A stretch of DNA of 64,000 nucleotides. It comes from Candidatus Tabaqchalia intestinavium (GTDB taxonomy: Bacteria; Bacillota; Clostridia; Oscillospirales; CAJFTT01). Below, piece after piece: positions 8,272 to 18,201 of the stretch. Under the pieces are notes generated by a model. It had not been told where the DNA came from, did no database searches, and worked only from the letters and a program-made list of their open reading frames with translations. The stretch spans positions 22,538 to 86,537 of the forward strand of contig CAJFTT010000021.1 in the NCBI GenBank assembly GCA_904420005.1, given 5' to 3'. Position numbers and translations under genes: made by a program. The stretch's first letter is position 1; every line of letters starts with the position of its first letter.

Positions 8272-9474
8272 TTATGCGCCGCGCGCAGGCCACGGAATCC
8301 GAAGAATTTCCCCGGAACCCGCCACCGTCGGCGCAACCAGATTGACCATACCGATGTAGAAAGATTCTCCGTCCGTCTCAAAGCTGAGCGGATTTTTCTG
8401 GGCAGAGAAGCGCAGCACCTGCGTAAAATTCTCCCCGTCCGTCGTCTTCTGCACCACCACCTGCTTTCCGCCCTGCGGATCCTCGCAGCAGGTCAGCGCA
8501 TACAGCGCATCGTCGTAGACCAGCAGATCCCACACGACAAAGTCCTCCAGCAGGCCGGCGTCCTCTATGTAGTTCGCGCCGTTAAAGCGCTTGAGCGTGC
8601 CGTTGGTGAACCAGTTGATCCCCCGCCACTCGACGGTGCTGCAAAACGGCGCGATACGATATCCCACCGCAGTTCCGGACAGCAGGCTGCTGTCCGCTTC
8701 CCCCACAACATCGAAGGCTTGCGCCGCCTGATTGTACCGCACGATACAATGCTGCGACTGCTGCTCGCCATCCAATAAAACCAAGCCGAAAAGCCCTCCG
8801 TTCTGGGCAAACAGGTAATAGCACCGCACCAGGGTATGGTTCGTTGTATCGATGACGTCCCCCTGCGCGCACAGCGGGACGTTCGTGAAGGTCGCGCCGC
8901 CATCCGAGGAGATGAGAATCGGGGACGAGCCCGGCGTCGCGCCGACAGCGGCAAAGAGCCGGCCGTCATATTCCAGCAGGTCGAAGCAGTGACGCGCCTC
9001 CGGCAAGACCCGGTGCTTGACCCACTGGCCGTCCTCCAGCTGATAATAATTCGCGGCTTCCCAGCCTTCCCGCGCGTCGGTGCCGGGAATGGTCAGCTGT
9101 CCGTCCACCGTCAGGAACCGCACGACAGCTTCTTCTTCGACGGTATAGCCGTCCAGCGTCCATTCGCCGGTCTGCGTGTCGTACCAGCTCAGAGGGACCG
9201 GCCCTGTGTTTTCATCGTAATCCCCCGCGCCGACATAGAGCTTGCCGTCCGCAAGCTTCATATCCCAGGGCACCAGGCTCACGTCTTCTTTGGAACGCAG
9301 CAGATACTGCTCTCTATAAGGGGTGCCGAGGCTCTCCACCTCGCCGGTGAGGTCGTTGTAGGGCGTGAGAAAGCGCGACACACCCCAGGCCAGCCCCAGA
9401 ACCAGGCACAGCCCTATTGCGGAACCGATCAGGAAACGCTTCGTTTTCCAGTGCATGGATTTTCGAGCACGCAT
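8272..9474 (-). CDS. Membrane-anchored protein, possible beta-propeller/BNR-like repeats, unknown function
   Basis: N-terminal TM (FLIGSAIGLCLVLGLAWGV), motif SPILISSDGGATFTNVP. Confidence 0.7.
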   Translation of the reverse strand: MRARKSMHWKTKRFLIGSAIGLCLVLGLAWGVSRFLTPYNDLTGEVESLGTPYREQYLLRSKEDVSLVPWDMKLADGKLYVGAGDYDENTGPVPLSWYDTQTGEWTLDGYTVEEEAVVRFLTVDGQLTIPGTDAREGWEAANYYQLEDGQWVKHRVLPEARHCFDLLEYDGRLFAAVGATPGSSPILISSDGGATFTNVPLCAQGDVIDTTNHTLVRCYYLFAQNGGLFGLVLLDGEQQSQHCIVRYNQAAQAFDVVGEADSSLLSGTAVGYRIAPFCSTVEWRGINWFTNGTLKRFNGANYIEDAGLLEDFVVWDLLVYDDALYALTCCEDPQGGKQVVVQKTTDGENFTQVLRFSAQKNPLSFETDGESFYIGMVNLVAPTVAGSGEILRIPWPARGA

Positions 9475-9540
9475 ATCGTCTGACTCCCTTCTGCTGTTTC
9501 GCGCGTATCGTCTCTTTTGGAGTTATCGTCCAAGCCACTG

Positions 9541-9655
9541 TTAGAGCTTCTTCCTTGCCATGGCGACAATCCAGCTGCACGCCGCCAATAGACGGCGAAG
9601 GTTCAGCCTCACGCTCAGAATCACGCTGAAGATCCCCAGCGGTGCCAGAAGATCG
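9541..9655 (-). pseudogene. C-terminal remnant of a tandem duplicate of the adjacent membrane protein gene
   Basis: Minus translation DDLLAPLGIFSVILSVRLNLRRLLAACSWIVAMARKKL* parallels FDLLHPLGIFSVILGVALNLAVYWVVYSWILTMTHRRL of the 9656-10354 CDS. Confidence 0.7.
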
Positions 9656-10354
9656 TCAGGAAAAGGAATACTTTCTCTGCTCGCGCTGATCCTGCTCAAA
9701 CAGCCACCTGTCATACAGCCGCCGGTGCGTCATCGTCAGTATCCAACTGTACACCACCCAATACACCGCGAGATTGAGCGCCACGCCCAAAATCACGCTG
9801 AAAATCCCCAGCGGGTGCAGCAGATCGAAAAACGCATGCTGCGGCTTGAAAAAGGTGAGGCCGAAATCCAACAATGAAGTGCCTGACGCTCTATTGAAAA
9901 TTATATTCTGCGGCGCCGTATCCAAAAACCAGGAAACGGCGCAGGTGAAGGCCGGGAACGCCAGCAGCACCGCGTAAAGCCACAGCTGGGAATGCAGGAC
10001 TTCCGACAGGTTTGCGCGGAAATCCTTCTTGAAATCGAACGGATTGTGCGCCTGCAAATTCTCCGCCTGCGAATTCAGATATTGAATTCGATACGGATAC
10101 CGGGCGCGATACCACAGAAAAATCACGAGAAAAAAGAAGAAAATCAGGGCAAATGCCTGGAACCAGAAATATGGGCCGGACAGCACCAAACGCTTATTAT
10201 CGCTCGTCACGTTCGCGCCGCTCGCCTGCAAAATCAGAAGGATCGGCAATCCCACCAAATCGGTCAGGAAAAACGCCGCAAAGCTGGTAATGAGCCAGAA
10301 AAGCAGAAAGCGAATCACGGTTTTCAATCGCTGCAGCCATTGCATAAACAACAC
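9656..10354 (-). CDS. Multi-pass membrane protein, unknown function
   Basis: Several hydrophobic segments; promoter-like TTGACA upstream near 10630. Confidence 0.75.
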   Translation of the reverse strand: MLFMQWLQRLKTVIRFLLFWLITSFAAFFLTDLVGLPILLILQASGANVTSDNKRLVLSGPYFWFQAFALIFFFFLVIFLWYRARYPYRIQYLNSQAENLQAHNPFDFKKDFRANLSEVLHSQLWLYAVLLAFPAFTCAVSWFLDTAPQNIIFNRASGTSLLDFGLTFFKPQHAFFDLLHPLGIFSVILGVALNLAVYWVVYSWILTMTHRRLYDRWLFEQDQREQRKYSFS

Positions 10355-11185
10355 TCCCTTTTCTATCCATCTGTCCGTCTCTGTTTTCGTCCATTTTCAC
10401 ACCCAAGAATACATCGCTTCTCCCCGGTCGGGCCGGGCGGCCCGCGTTCCGCGCATTTCTTGCTGCCCCCAGCGCCCGGAGCCGCCTGCACAGCCTGCGC
10501 CGCGGCAATGCGCGAAAAGCGCTGTACCCAGCGGCCGCAGCATATAGAGGGGCGCAACCGCAACGCAAATTTTTCCCATATTTATATATATTTTGGAATT
10601 ATATTACCACTAAATGTTCTATTTTGTCAAGTTTTTCTTTCATTTTTATTTATTTTTCTTGCGTTTTTGAAGAAAAGTTGGAAGTATTCGCGTGATATCT
10701 TTTTCATCGCGCCGCAAATCCTGGCAATTTTTCGCAGTGCGCTGTCCAACTTTGCAAAAAAAGCTCGGCGCCGCCAACGCCCCGCAGGCGGCAAGCATTG
10801 CTTGCTCCGGGCATAGTCGCGCGCAAACGCGCAACGCGCTCCCGCGTCGGCGGCGGGCGTTCCTCCCTGCGGAAAACGCCGGCTCCCCTTCCCTGTGGGA
10901 ACAGGTCGCGACCGTGCGTGCAAAAGCGAATTTTCCCCGCAGAAAGCATCGCAGCAATCGCGAGCGCAGTCCGATTGCCGACAGCGCGGCGCGCGCCGGG
11001 GCGGCCAGACCGGCGGCGCCCGGTCGCCCCTGCCAGAACGAACCGGCGGAAACGTCGGCAACGCCGATCATGCATCGCGCCCCGTTCGAGGAATCGCCCG
11101 GATTTGTACGGTAAATTTCATAAAAATCCTGCTGTGGCAGCCGCGCAATCTGAGCATTTTCACAAAAATTTATTATTTTTCCCTC

Positions 11186-11214
11186 TTGACTTTTCCCCGA
11201 TCGGCTTGCATAAT
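11186..11214 (+). promoter_or_regulatory. Predicted promoter for the DUF2961 gene
   Basis: TTGACT-17-CATAAT, ~200 nt upstream of the start. Confidence 0.6.
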
Positions 11215-11414
11215 AGTATCGTATCGCTGATAACAATAAATTCACCATATTGGAACAGTTTATTCAAAATATGTTGTATACATAAATTTGTTTGGTACAA
11301 AATTCCAGTGTGTTTATGATCTTCGCAGCGCCCCCAACTTCTGCAATCGCAACGCCACAAGCGTTCCGATCATAAAGCAAATAAAAAAACAACCGTCATA
11401 AGGAGGAAACAAAC

Positions 11415-12482
11415 ATGCTTGGAGATCTCACCCCTTTGAGCAAAATCCGTCAGAACGTGCAGACGCGTTCCATCAGCGCGGAGAACTTCACCGGTGCCAA
11501 GGGCGGCGGTGCGCAGGCCACGGAGGGCATGGGCGCGGACGCCGCGCGCGAGCTGGGAAAGGGCTGGAAAATTTCCCCCTGCATCGTGGTCGGCCCCGGC
11601 CAGACCGTGACGCTCGCGGAAATCGACGGACCTGGCATCATCAAACACATCTGGATGACCGAGAGCTGCGCGCGCAACCGCGCGATGATCCTGCGCATGT
11701 ATTGGGACGACCAGGAGGAGCCTTCTGTGGAGACGCCGCTGGGCGACTTTTTCGCCAGCGCCGACCTGCAGGAATTCTCGCAGCTGACGTCGCTGGCCGT
11801 GTGCATCAACCCCCTGCGCGCGCTCAACTGCTATTGGGAAATGCCGTTTTATAAAAAGGCGCGCATCACCATCGAGAACATCGACCATGAAGGCACGTTC
11901 CTGTTCTACCAGATCGATTACCAGCTGCAGGATCTGGAGCCGGGTTATGGGTATTTCCATGCGCAGTTCCGCCGCTCCAACCCCCTGCCCTATAAGCAGG
12001 ATCACGTCATTCTAGACGGCGTGCGCGGCAAGGGCCAATATGTGGGCACCTACATGTTCTGGGGCGTCAACAACAACGGCTGGTGGGGCGAAGGCGAAGT
12101 CAAATTCTTCATCGACGGCGACAAGGAATACCCCACCATCTGCGGCACCGGGACGGAGGACTATTTCTGCGGCTCGTATGACTTCGAGGTGGCGGGCAAA
12201 TACGTCACCTACTGCACGCCTTACGCCGGACTCGCGAAGGTCACGAAAACCGACGGGACTTACAAGTGCCAGCAGCGCTTTTCGATGTACCGCTGGCATA
12301 TCTGCGACCCGATCTATTTCGACTCCGACCTGCGCGTGACGACGCAGGCGCTGGGCTGGCGGTCGAATCACCGCTATCTGCCGCTGCAGGATGACATCTC
12401 TTCCGTGGCCTACTGGTACCAGGATACGCCCGCGCCGAGCGGCTCCGTGCTGGGCACGAAGGACGATCTGGAGATCATCTGA
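11415..12482 (+). CDS. DUF2961 (GH172-like) glycoside hydrolase family protein
   Basis: ENFTGAKGGGAQATEG...GPGIIKHIWMT...GTGTEDYFCGSYDF; RBS AAGGAGG. Confidence 0.85.
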   Translation: MLGDLTPLSKIRQNVQTRSISAENFTGAKGGGAQATEGMGADAARELGKGWKISPCIVVGPGQTVTLAEIDGPGIIKHIWMTESCARNRAMILRMYWDDQEEPSVETPLGDFFASADLQEFSQLTSLAVCINPLRALNCYWEMPFYKKARITIENIDHEGTFLFYQIDYQLQDLEPGYGYFHAQFRRSNPLPYKQDHVILDGVRGKGQYVGTYMFWGVNNNGWWGEGEVKFFIDGDKEYPTICGTGTEDYFCGSYDFEVAGKYVTYCTPYAGLAKVTKTDGTYKCQQRFSMYRWHICDPIYFDSDLRVTTQALGWRSNHRYLPLQDDISSVAYWYQDTPAPSGSVLGTKDDLEII

Positions 12483-12547
12483 CCGGCCGGCAGCGCCGCT
12501 GCACACGAAGGCAGCAGCGTGAGAGAACCTCCTTCGCATAAAGCTCC

Positions 12548-12595
12548 GCCCCCGCATCCGGCAGCAATACGCTGCTGGGTGCGGGGGCGTTTTTC
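12548..12595 (+). terminator. Terminator of the DUF2961 gene
   Basis: CGCCCCCGCA...TGCGGGGGCG then T5. Confidence 0.85.
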
Positions 12596-12796
12596 GGCCG
12601 GGCCGGCGCCGCCGAGGCCGGCAACGCCGCGCACCGCAGCAAGGCTGGGCTGCAGCGCCGCGGGGATGCGGTTCTCCCTGCCGGCGCGGAGTCTTCGGCC
12701 GGTGGGCAGGACCGCAGCGCCCCAGGAACACGGCCGGCAGGATGTCCCCGGCAGGGAGAGGCCGCAGCGGAGCGCGCCGCGGCATATGGCGTTTGC

Positions 12797-13164
12797 GCCA
12801 AGCGCGGGTAGGCGGCCGCGATTCCGGTCCGCATGTGCCGTCCGTTTTGACGGTTCACCCGAGCGCAGGTAGGCGGCGATTTTTGACGGTCTACGCCAGG
12901 GGGAAATCCAAGGGTTGCGCCAAGCGCGGGTGGACGGCGGCGTTCCAGCGGGGCCGCTCAAGAACACCGGAACAGGTTGCGCTGAGCGCGGGGGGATGGC
13001 GGGGCGGAAGGCAGGCGGCACAGCCCCGTGCATAAAGGCGGCCCGTTTCTATTGGAGCATTCGGCCTCATAACTTTGGCCCAGCCCCGCGCACGAAGGCA
13101 GCCCCTCACGCTTCTGTGCTTTGTTCATCTGTGTTACGGCCCAGCCCCGCGCGCGAGGGCCGCC
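12797..13164 (+). repeat. CRISPR-like phased repeat array (degenerate, 60-62 bp phase)
   Basis: GCCAAGCGCGGGTAGGCGG-type units at 12797, 12858, 12919, 12981; 28-bp units GGCCCAGCCCCGCGCACGAAGGCAGCCC at 13017, 13077, 13137 separated by 32-bp unrelated spacers. Confidence 0.65.
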
Positions 13165-13184
13165 CACAAGCAGGCTATAGGCAC

Positions 13185-13226
13185 AAACAGCGGGACAGGA
13201 AACCCGCCGGCCTCCTGTCCCGCTGT
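13185..13226 (-). terminator. Hairpin downstream of the DUF3006 gene
   Basis: AAACAGCGGGACAGGA/TCCTGTCCCGCTGTTT. Confidence 0.7.
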
Positions 13227-13467
13227 TTATGTCCTGCGCAGCGCCACAGCTCCCGCGACGCCCCGGTTTCCCGCCGGCAAGCGGCAGCAGATGCGACGAG
13301 CCGCGCGGCCGCCCGAGCCGCCCGGCCGCCAAATTCCCGCCGCGCCGGAGCGCCGCCCCGGGCGCTTCCCTCCCGCCAGGCGCAGCGCTCCGCACGGCCC
13401 CGCGGACACGGCCGCCATTGGTTCATCCCTTCCCCTGCTGCGCATTTTTCCACGCCCGGTTTTGGCT

Positions 13468-13686
13468 TCACCGCTTCTTTTTCAGCCGCTGGAACCGATC
13501 CTCCACCGCAGCGCGGCGGGCCGCGGTGCCCGGCTCGTCGACGCGCAACACCCCGTCCTCGCGGAGGAGCACATCGCCCTCGCGCGCGCCCTGCGGCAGC
13601 GCCGCGCGCGGGAGCTTCTCCATGCCGCCGTCCGTCTCGCAGACGGCCCAGTCCCCTTCGATCCGGTCAATCAGCCACCGCTGCAT
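13468..13686 (-). CDS. DUF3006 family small protein
   Basis: WLIDRIEGDWAVCETDGGMEKLPRAALPQGAREGDVL. Confidence 0.8.
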   Translation of the reverse strand: MQRWLIDRIEGDWAVCETDGGMEKLPRAALPQGAREGDVLLREDGVLRVDEPGTAARRAAVEDRFQRLKKKR

Positions 13687-13698
13687 CGCGCCGCCTCC

Positions 13699-14100
13699 TC
13701 ATTCACGGTCAAGCGTGCGCTGGATGCCGTCGGGCTGCATCTGCATCAGCTCGATGCGGTTGCCGTCCGGATCGGCCAGCCACGCCTGATAGTTGCCATC
13801 CTCGCCGAGCGAAACGTCGCCCACTTGCACGCCCAGCGCTCGCAGCCGGGCGACCTCCTGCTCAATCTCCGTCACCTGCAGGCACAGGTGGGAGAAGCAC
13901 TGCTTCTCCCGCTGCGCCGCCTCCTTCTCCGGGAACAGCTCAATATACTGCCCGTGGCTGACGCGCAGATACACCAGCCACGGCGCGTCGTCGCTCCCGA
14001 GGTGGAACAGCCGCCGCAGCCCCAGCTTCTGCATATAAAATTCCAGCGCCGTGTCCAGATCCCGGACGCAAAACGCCAGATGCCCGATCCCCTGAATCAT
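13699..14100 (-). CDS. VOC/glyoxalase family protein
   Basis: MIQGIGHLAFCVRDLDTALEFYMQKLGLRRLF...HLCLQVTEIEQ...ADPDGNRIELMQ. Confidence 0.9.
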   Translation of the reverse strand: MIQGIGHLAFCVRDLDTALEFYMQKLGLRRLFHLGSDDAPWLVYLRVSHGQYIELFPEKEAAQREKQCFSHLCLQVTEIEQEVARLRALGVQVGDVSLGEDGNYQAWLADPDGNRIELMQMQPDGIQRTLDRE

Positions 14101-14201
14101 GACAGAACCGCTCCTTTCCATACCCGCAGCGGCAAGCTGACGCACTCCGCGCGCCCACTTGACTTCCCGCCGCTGCCGCGCCGTTTGTCAATTGTTTTGC
14201 C

Positions 14202-15107
14202 TCACGCCGCGCCGGCCTGCGTGGTGAACGTCACGCCGTTGCCCTGTGTGCTGGCGACGACCGTCCCGTCCTCATCCGTGCGGAACACCTCGGTCCCCAG
14301 CGCCGCGAGACGCTCGAGCGTCTCTGCATGCGGATGGCCGTAGCTGTTGCCCTCGCCGCACTGGATGACGGCGTATTGCGGCCGGATGGCAGCGAGGAAT
14401 TCCTCTTCATTATTCTCGGCGCTGCCGTGATGCGCCACTTTATAGACCGTCGAGCGCAGCGTGCGCCCCGAAGCGAGCATTTCGCCGTTGGGGATTTTGC
14501 CGCTGTCGCCGGTGAACAGGAAGCTGTCCGCGCCGTATTCTACACGCAGCGCGATGGAATAATCATTCAGATCGCTGTAATCGTTTCTTTGCGGCGAGAG
14601 GATCGTGAAGGTCGCGCCGCCGAGCGTATATTCTTCCCCCACTTCCGGGATCGTGATTTCGAGATTCTTCGCTTCGATCGCGTCGAGCATATCCTCAAAG
14701 GTCTTGGAGGTGTGCGACTTATCCGGCAGCAGCACATCCTGCACGCCGAACGCCGCGATCACGTCATCCAACCCGCCGATATGATCCTCATGCGGATGCG
14801 TGCCGACGACATACCGCAGCGTCTCGACTCCCTGGTCCTGCAAATACCGCACGACGTTCTGCCCCTGCTCGTTGGTGCCCGCGTCGATGAGCATCGCTTC
14901 CCCGTCGCAGACGAGCAGCGTGCTGTCCGCCTGGCCGACGTCGAGGAAATGCACCTGCAGCCCGTCGCCCGGCAGCGCCGGCGCTTGGGAACTGCCGGTG
15001 GGAAAATCCCACTGAAACGAAAATTCACACGCGCTCAGCAGCGCCAGGCAAGCCGCCAGCGCACCCGCCAGGAGCATTTTTCCAATTTTCCGCTTTCTCC
15101 ACCGCAT
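14202..15107 (-). CDS. ComEC/Rec2-type metallo-beta-lactamase fold lipoprotein
   Basis: Lipobox LALLSAC; VHFLDVGQADSTLLV, GTHPHEDHIGGLDDV, KVAHHGS. Confidence 0.92.
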   Translation of the reverse strand: MRWRKRKIGKMLLAGALAACLALLSACEFSFQWDFPTGSSQAPALPGDGLQVHFLDVGQADSTLLVCDGEAMLIDAGTNEQGQNVVRYLQDQGVETLRYVVGTHPHEDHIGGLDDVIAAFGVQDVLLPDKSHTSKTFEDMLDAIEAKNLEITIPEVGEEYTLGGATFTILSPQRNDYSDLNDYSIALRVEYGADSFLFTGDSGKIPNGEMLASGRTLRSTVYKVAHHGSAENNEEEFLAAIRPQYAVIQCGEGNSYGHPHAETLERLAALGTEVFRTDEDGTVVASTQGNGVTFTTQAGAA

Positions 15108-15208
15108 GGGGCAACCGCCTTTCTGTCCTCCCCGCCGCCTTGCACGGCGCGGGGGATCGATTGTGTCAACAGCCTCTTCCGCCGGACCGCCGCGCCCGGT
15201 CCGGCCGC

Positions 15209-17743
15209 TCATTCGTCGGCAAAATCCGCATTGTCCGCGCCGCCCACCGCGTCGTCGCGCGAAACATTCATCTCCAGCCACTGCTTGCGCGTCAGAAGCA
15301 CCTTCCGCGGCTTGCTGCCCTCAGCCGGGCCGATGATGCCGCGGCTCTCCATCTCGTCCATGATACGCGCCGCGCGGGCATAGCCCAGGCTCAGGCGCCG
15401 CTGCAGCAGAGAGGTGGACGCCATCCCGGCCTCAATGACGCATTCGATCGCCTCGCGCAGCTTGGCGTCGCTGGCGTCGGCCGTTTCCTTCTCGGCGGCC
15501 TTGGCCGCGCTCTTCTCCTTGACGGCGAGCTTGTCGATCTCGTCGAGGACCTTCTCGTCATAGCTGGGCGTGCCTGCCTGCTTGATGAAATCGATGACCG
15601 CTTCCACCTCCGCGTCGGAGACAAAGCAGCCCTGGATGCGCATGGGCTTGGAGGTGCCCATCGGGTGGAACAGCATATCGCCGCGGCCGAGCAGCTTCTC
15701 CGCGCCGCCGCTGTCGAGGATGGTGCGGCTGTCCACCTGGCTGGAGACGGCGAACGCCAGCCGCGAGGGGACGTTGGCCTTGATGATGCCGGTGATGACG
15801 TCGACCGACGGCCGCTGCGTCGCGATGACCAGATGCATGCCGGCGGCGCGGGCCATCTGCGCCAGGCGGCAGATGGATTCCTCGATCTCGTTGGGCGCGG
15901 TCATCATCAGGTCGGCCAGCTCGTCGATGATGATGACGATCTGCGGCATGCGCTTGAGGTCGTCCCGCTTGTCGGCCAGGGCGTTATAGCCCCGGATGTC
16001 GCGGACGTTATTCTCCGCGAAGGCGTTATATCGCTTGGTCATCTCGCCGACCGCCCAGCCCAGCGCGCCCGCCGCCTTGCGCGGGTCGGTCACGACAGGG
16101 ATGAACAGATGCGGGATACCGTTATAGATCCCCAGCTCCACCATTTTCGGGTCGATCATCATCAGCTTGACCTCGTCGGGCGTCGCTTTATACAGCAGGC
16201 TGATGATGAAGGAGTTGATGCACACCGATTTGCCCGAGCCGGTCGAGCCGGCGATGAGCAGATGCGGCATTTTCGACAGGTCCGCGACGGCGACGTTGCC
16301 GGCGATGTCCCGCCCGAGCGCCACGGTCAGCCGGCTCTCCGCCGAGCGGAAGGCCGGGGAATCGATCACTTCCCGCAGCCCGACCACCTGCACGCTCTTG
16401 TTGGGCACCTCGATGCCGACCGCCGACTTGTTGGGGATCGGCGCCTCGATGCGCACGCCGGAGGCGGCGAGATTGAGCGCGATGTCGTCGGCGAGGTTGG
16501 TGATGCGGCTGATTTTCACGCCGGCGCAGGGCTGCAGCTCATAGCGCGTGACGGCGGGGCCGCGGCTGATATTGAGGATGCGCGTCTCCACGCCGAAGCT
16601 GCGCAGCGTCTCCACCAGCCGCTCGGCGTTGGCGCGCAGCTCCTCGCTGCCGCCCGTCTGCGCGCTGGTGGTGTTTTTGAGCAGCGTAACCGGCGGCAGG
16701 ATGTAATCCGCTGTGGCGGGCGTATCCAGCGCCTCTTCCGGCACATCGACAGGAATGGGCGCTTCCTCCGGTTTCTTCTTGCCTTCCGTGCGCGCGACAT
16801 GATCGATCAGATCGTCCAGCTGCACGCCGGGCAGCGGCGCCGGCGCCGGCACGTCGATGGGCGGCGCCGGGATGAAAATCTCCGGCTGCTTAGCCTGGAG
16901 CGGCAACGCCTCCGGCGCGCTCTCCGGCTCCGGGCCGAGAGAAACATCGGGATTGAATTTGCTCCTGCGGCGGCGCGGCGCGCTCTCCGGCTCCGGGGCG
17001 ATCTCCGGCTGCGGCAGATCCTCCAGCAGGAAATCCTCGTCGTCCTCCTCGTCCCGCCGGCCGAACAGCTTCCGGAAGAACGCGACACAATCGGCCAGCG
17101 TGATGGAGCTGACCAGCAGGAAGAACAGCAATATCAGCAGCATAACGGCGATCACCGCGCCGACCTTGCGGAACGCGATCAGCAGCAGGCCGCCGAAAAT
17201 CGCGCCGATCACACCGCCGGAATGCCACCCGGAATGATAATACCGCGACATCGTCGCGCCGGAAAAGAGCGTCCCGGCGTCGAGATAGTCCTGTGTGAAA
17301 ATATGGATCGCCGCGCAAATCAGGCACACCAGCACAATCCCCTGGAACACCTTGGCGCGCATGGAAACCGGCTGCTTGTCCCGCACGGACAGCACCGCGA
17401 TGTAAACGAGCAGAAACGGGATAAAAAACGCGCAAATGCCGAACAGGCCGGAGAAAAAGGTCTTGATCCCGTTGCCCAGCACGCCCGACTCGCTGATGCA
17501 CAGCAGCGCGAACAGCATGATCGCCACGGCGATGGTCACCAGCGCTGCGGTCTGCCGCCGGCGGGCGCGCGCCGCAGCCGCCCGCGCCGCGGCGCGCTGT
17601 CTGGCCACTTTGGACGCTGCGGAAGATTTCCGCCCGCCGGCCGTACTGCGCCCGCCTGTGCCGCGGGACGACGCGCCGCGGCCGGACGATGCGCCGCGCG
17701 CGGAGGCGGATTTCCCCGCCGAAGTGGATTTTTTTGCAGCCAT
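15209..17743 (-). CDS. DNA translocase FtsK/SpoIIIE
   Basis: N-terminal TM bundle, AGSTGSGKSVCINSFI, C-terminal gamma winged helix (LLQRRLSLGYARAARIMDEMESRGIIGP). Confidence 0.96.
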   Translation of the reverse strand: MAAKKSTSAGKSASARGASSGRGASSRGTGGRSTAGGRKSSAASKVARQRAAARAAAARARRRQTAALVTIAVAIMLFALLCISESGVLGNGIKTFFSGLFGICAFFIPFLLVYIAVLSVRDKQPVSMRAKVFQGIVLVCLICAAIHIFTQDYLDAGTLFSGATMSRYYHSGWHSGGVIGAIFGGLLLIAFRKVGAVIAVMLLILLFFLLVSSITLADCVAFFRKLFGRRDEEDDEDFLLEDLPQPEIAPEPESAPRRRRSKFNPDVSLGPEPESAPEALPLQAKQPEIFIPAPPIDVPAPAPLPGVQLDDLIDHVARTEGKKKPEEAPIPVDVPEEALDTPATADYILPPVTLLKNTTSAQTGGSEELRANAERLVETLRSFGVETRILNISRGPAVTRYELQPCAGVKISRITNLADDIALNLAASGVRIEAPIPNKSAVGIEVPNKSVQVVGLREVIDSPAFRSAESRLTVALGRDIAGNVAVADLSKMPHLLIAGSTGSGKSVCINSFIISLLYKATPDEVKLMMIDPKMVELGIYNGIPHLFIPVVTDPRKAAGALGWAVGEMTKRYNAFAENNVRDIRGYNALADKRDDLKRMPQIVIIIDELADLMMTAPNEIEESICRLAQMARAAGMHLVIATQRPSVDVITGIIKANVPSRLAFAVSSQVDSRTILDSGGAEKLLGRGDMLFHPMGTSKPMRIQGCFVSDAEVEAVIDFIKQAGTPSYDEKVLDEIDKLAVKEKSAAKAAEKETADASDAKLREAIECVIEAGMASTSLLQRRLSLGYARAARIMDEMESRGIIGPAEGSKPRKVLLTRKQWLEMNVSRDDAVGGADNADFADE

Positions 17744-18152
17744 AGCACCGAAGCTCCCTGTCCCGGCGAAAAATTCAAACAGGGGCCAGCCGCGCCCGCC
17801 GGTGCGCGCCCCACTTTCTTCCATCCCACCCGCAGGCGGGTTTCCTCCCCAGTCCGCGCGCTGTCAGCGCCGCGGCGCCGACCATGACGCAATCCTGCGC
17901 AAGCCGGGGAAACGTACTGGTAACATATCGATTACTGATTCGCCGCCCGGCCCGACGACAATCTGGCCCGCGACGAAAGCCGCCGTCCTCCCACCGGGCG
18001 GGGACAAGCGCCAGCTCCGCCTTGGCGGCTGCCACGGCGCCTTTCCCCCACAGGAACGCCGCGCGGGAGCAACCGGCCCCCAGGGAGGCGGGAACTTGCC
18101 CAGACGCTTCCAGCATCTTCCCTGCGCCTCGCGGAATGCCCACACGGGAAAA

Positions 18153-18185
18153 GCGGACTCCCGCGATGCCGGAGTCCGCGCCGGG
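18153..18185 (-). terminator. Terminator of tepA-like gene
   Basis: GCGGACTCC.../GGAGTCCGC then TTTT on minus strand. Confidence 0.75.
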
Positions 18186-18201
18186 ATAAAAGGGGCCGCG
18201 G

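Noticed and set aside
15140-17887. 915-aa plus-strand ORF
   Set aside because: Exact antisense of spoIIIE; no recognisable domain, H/R/D-rich shadow translation
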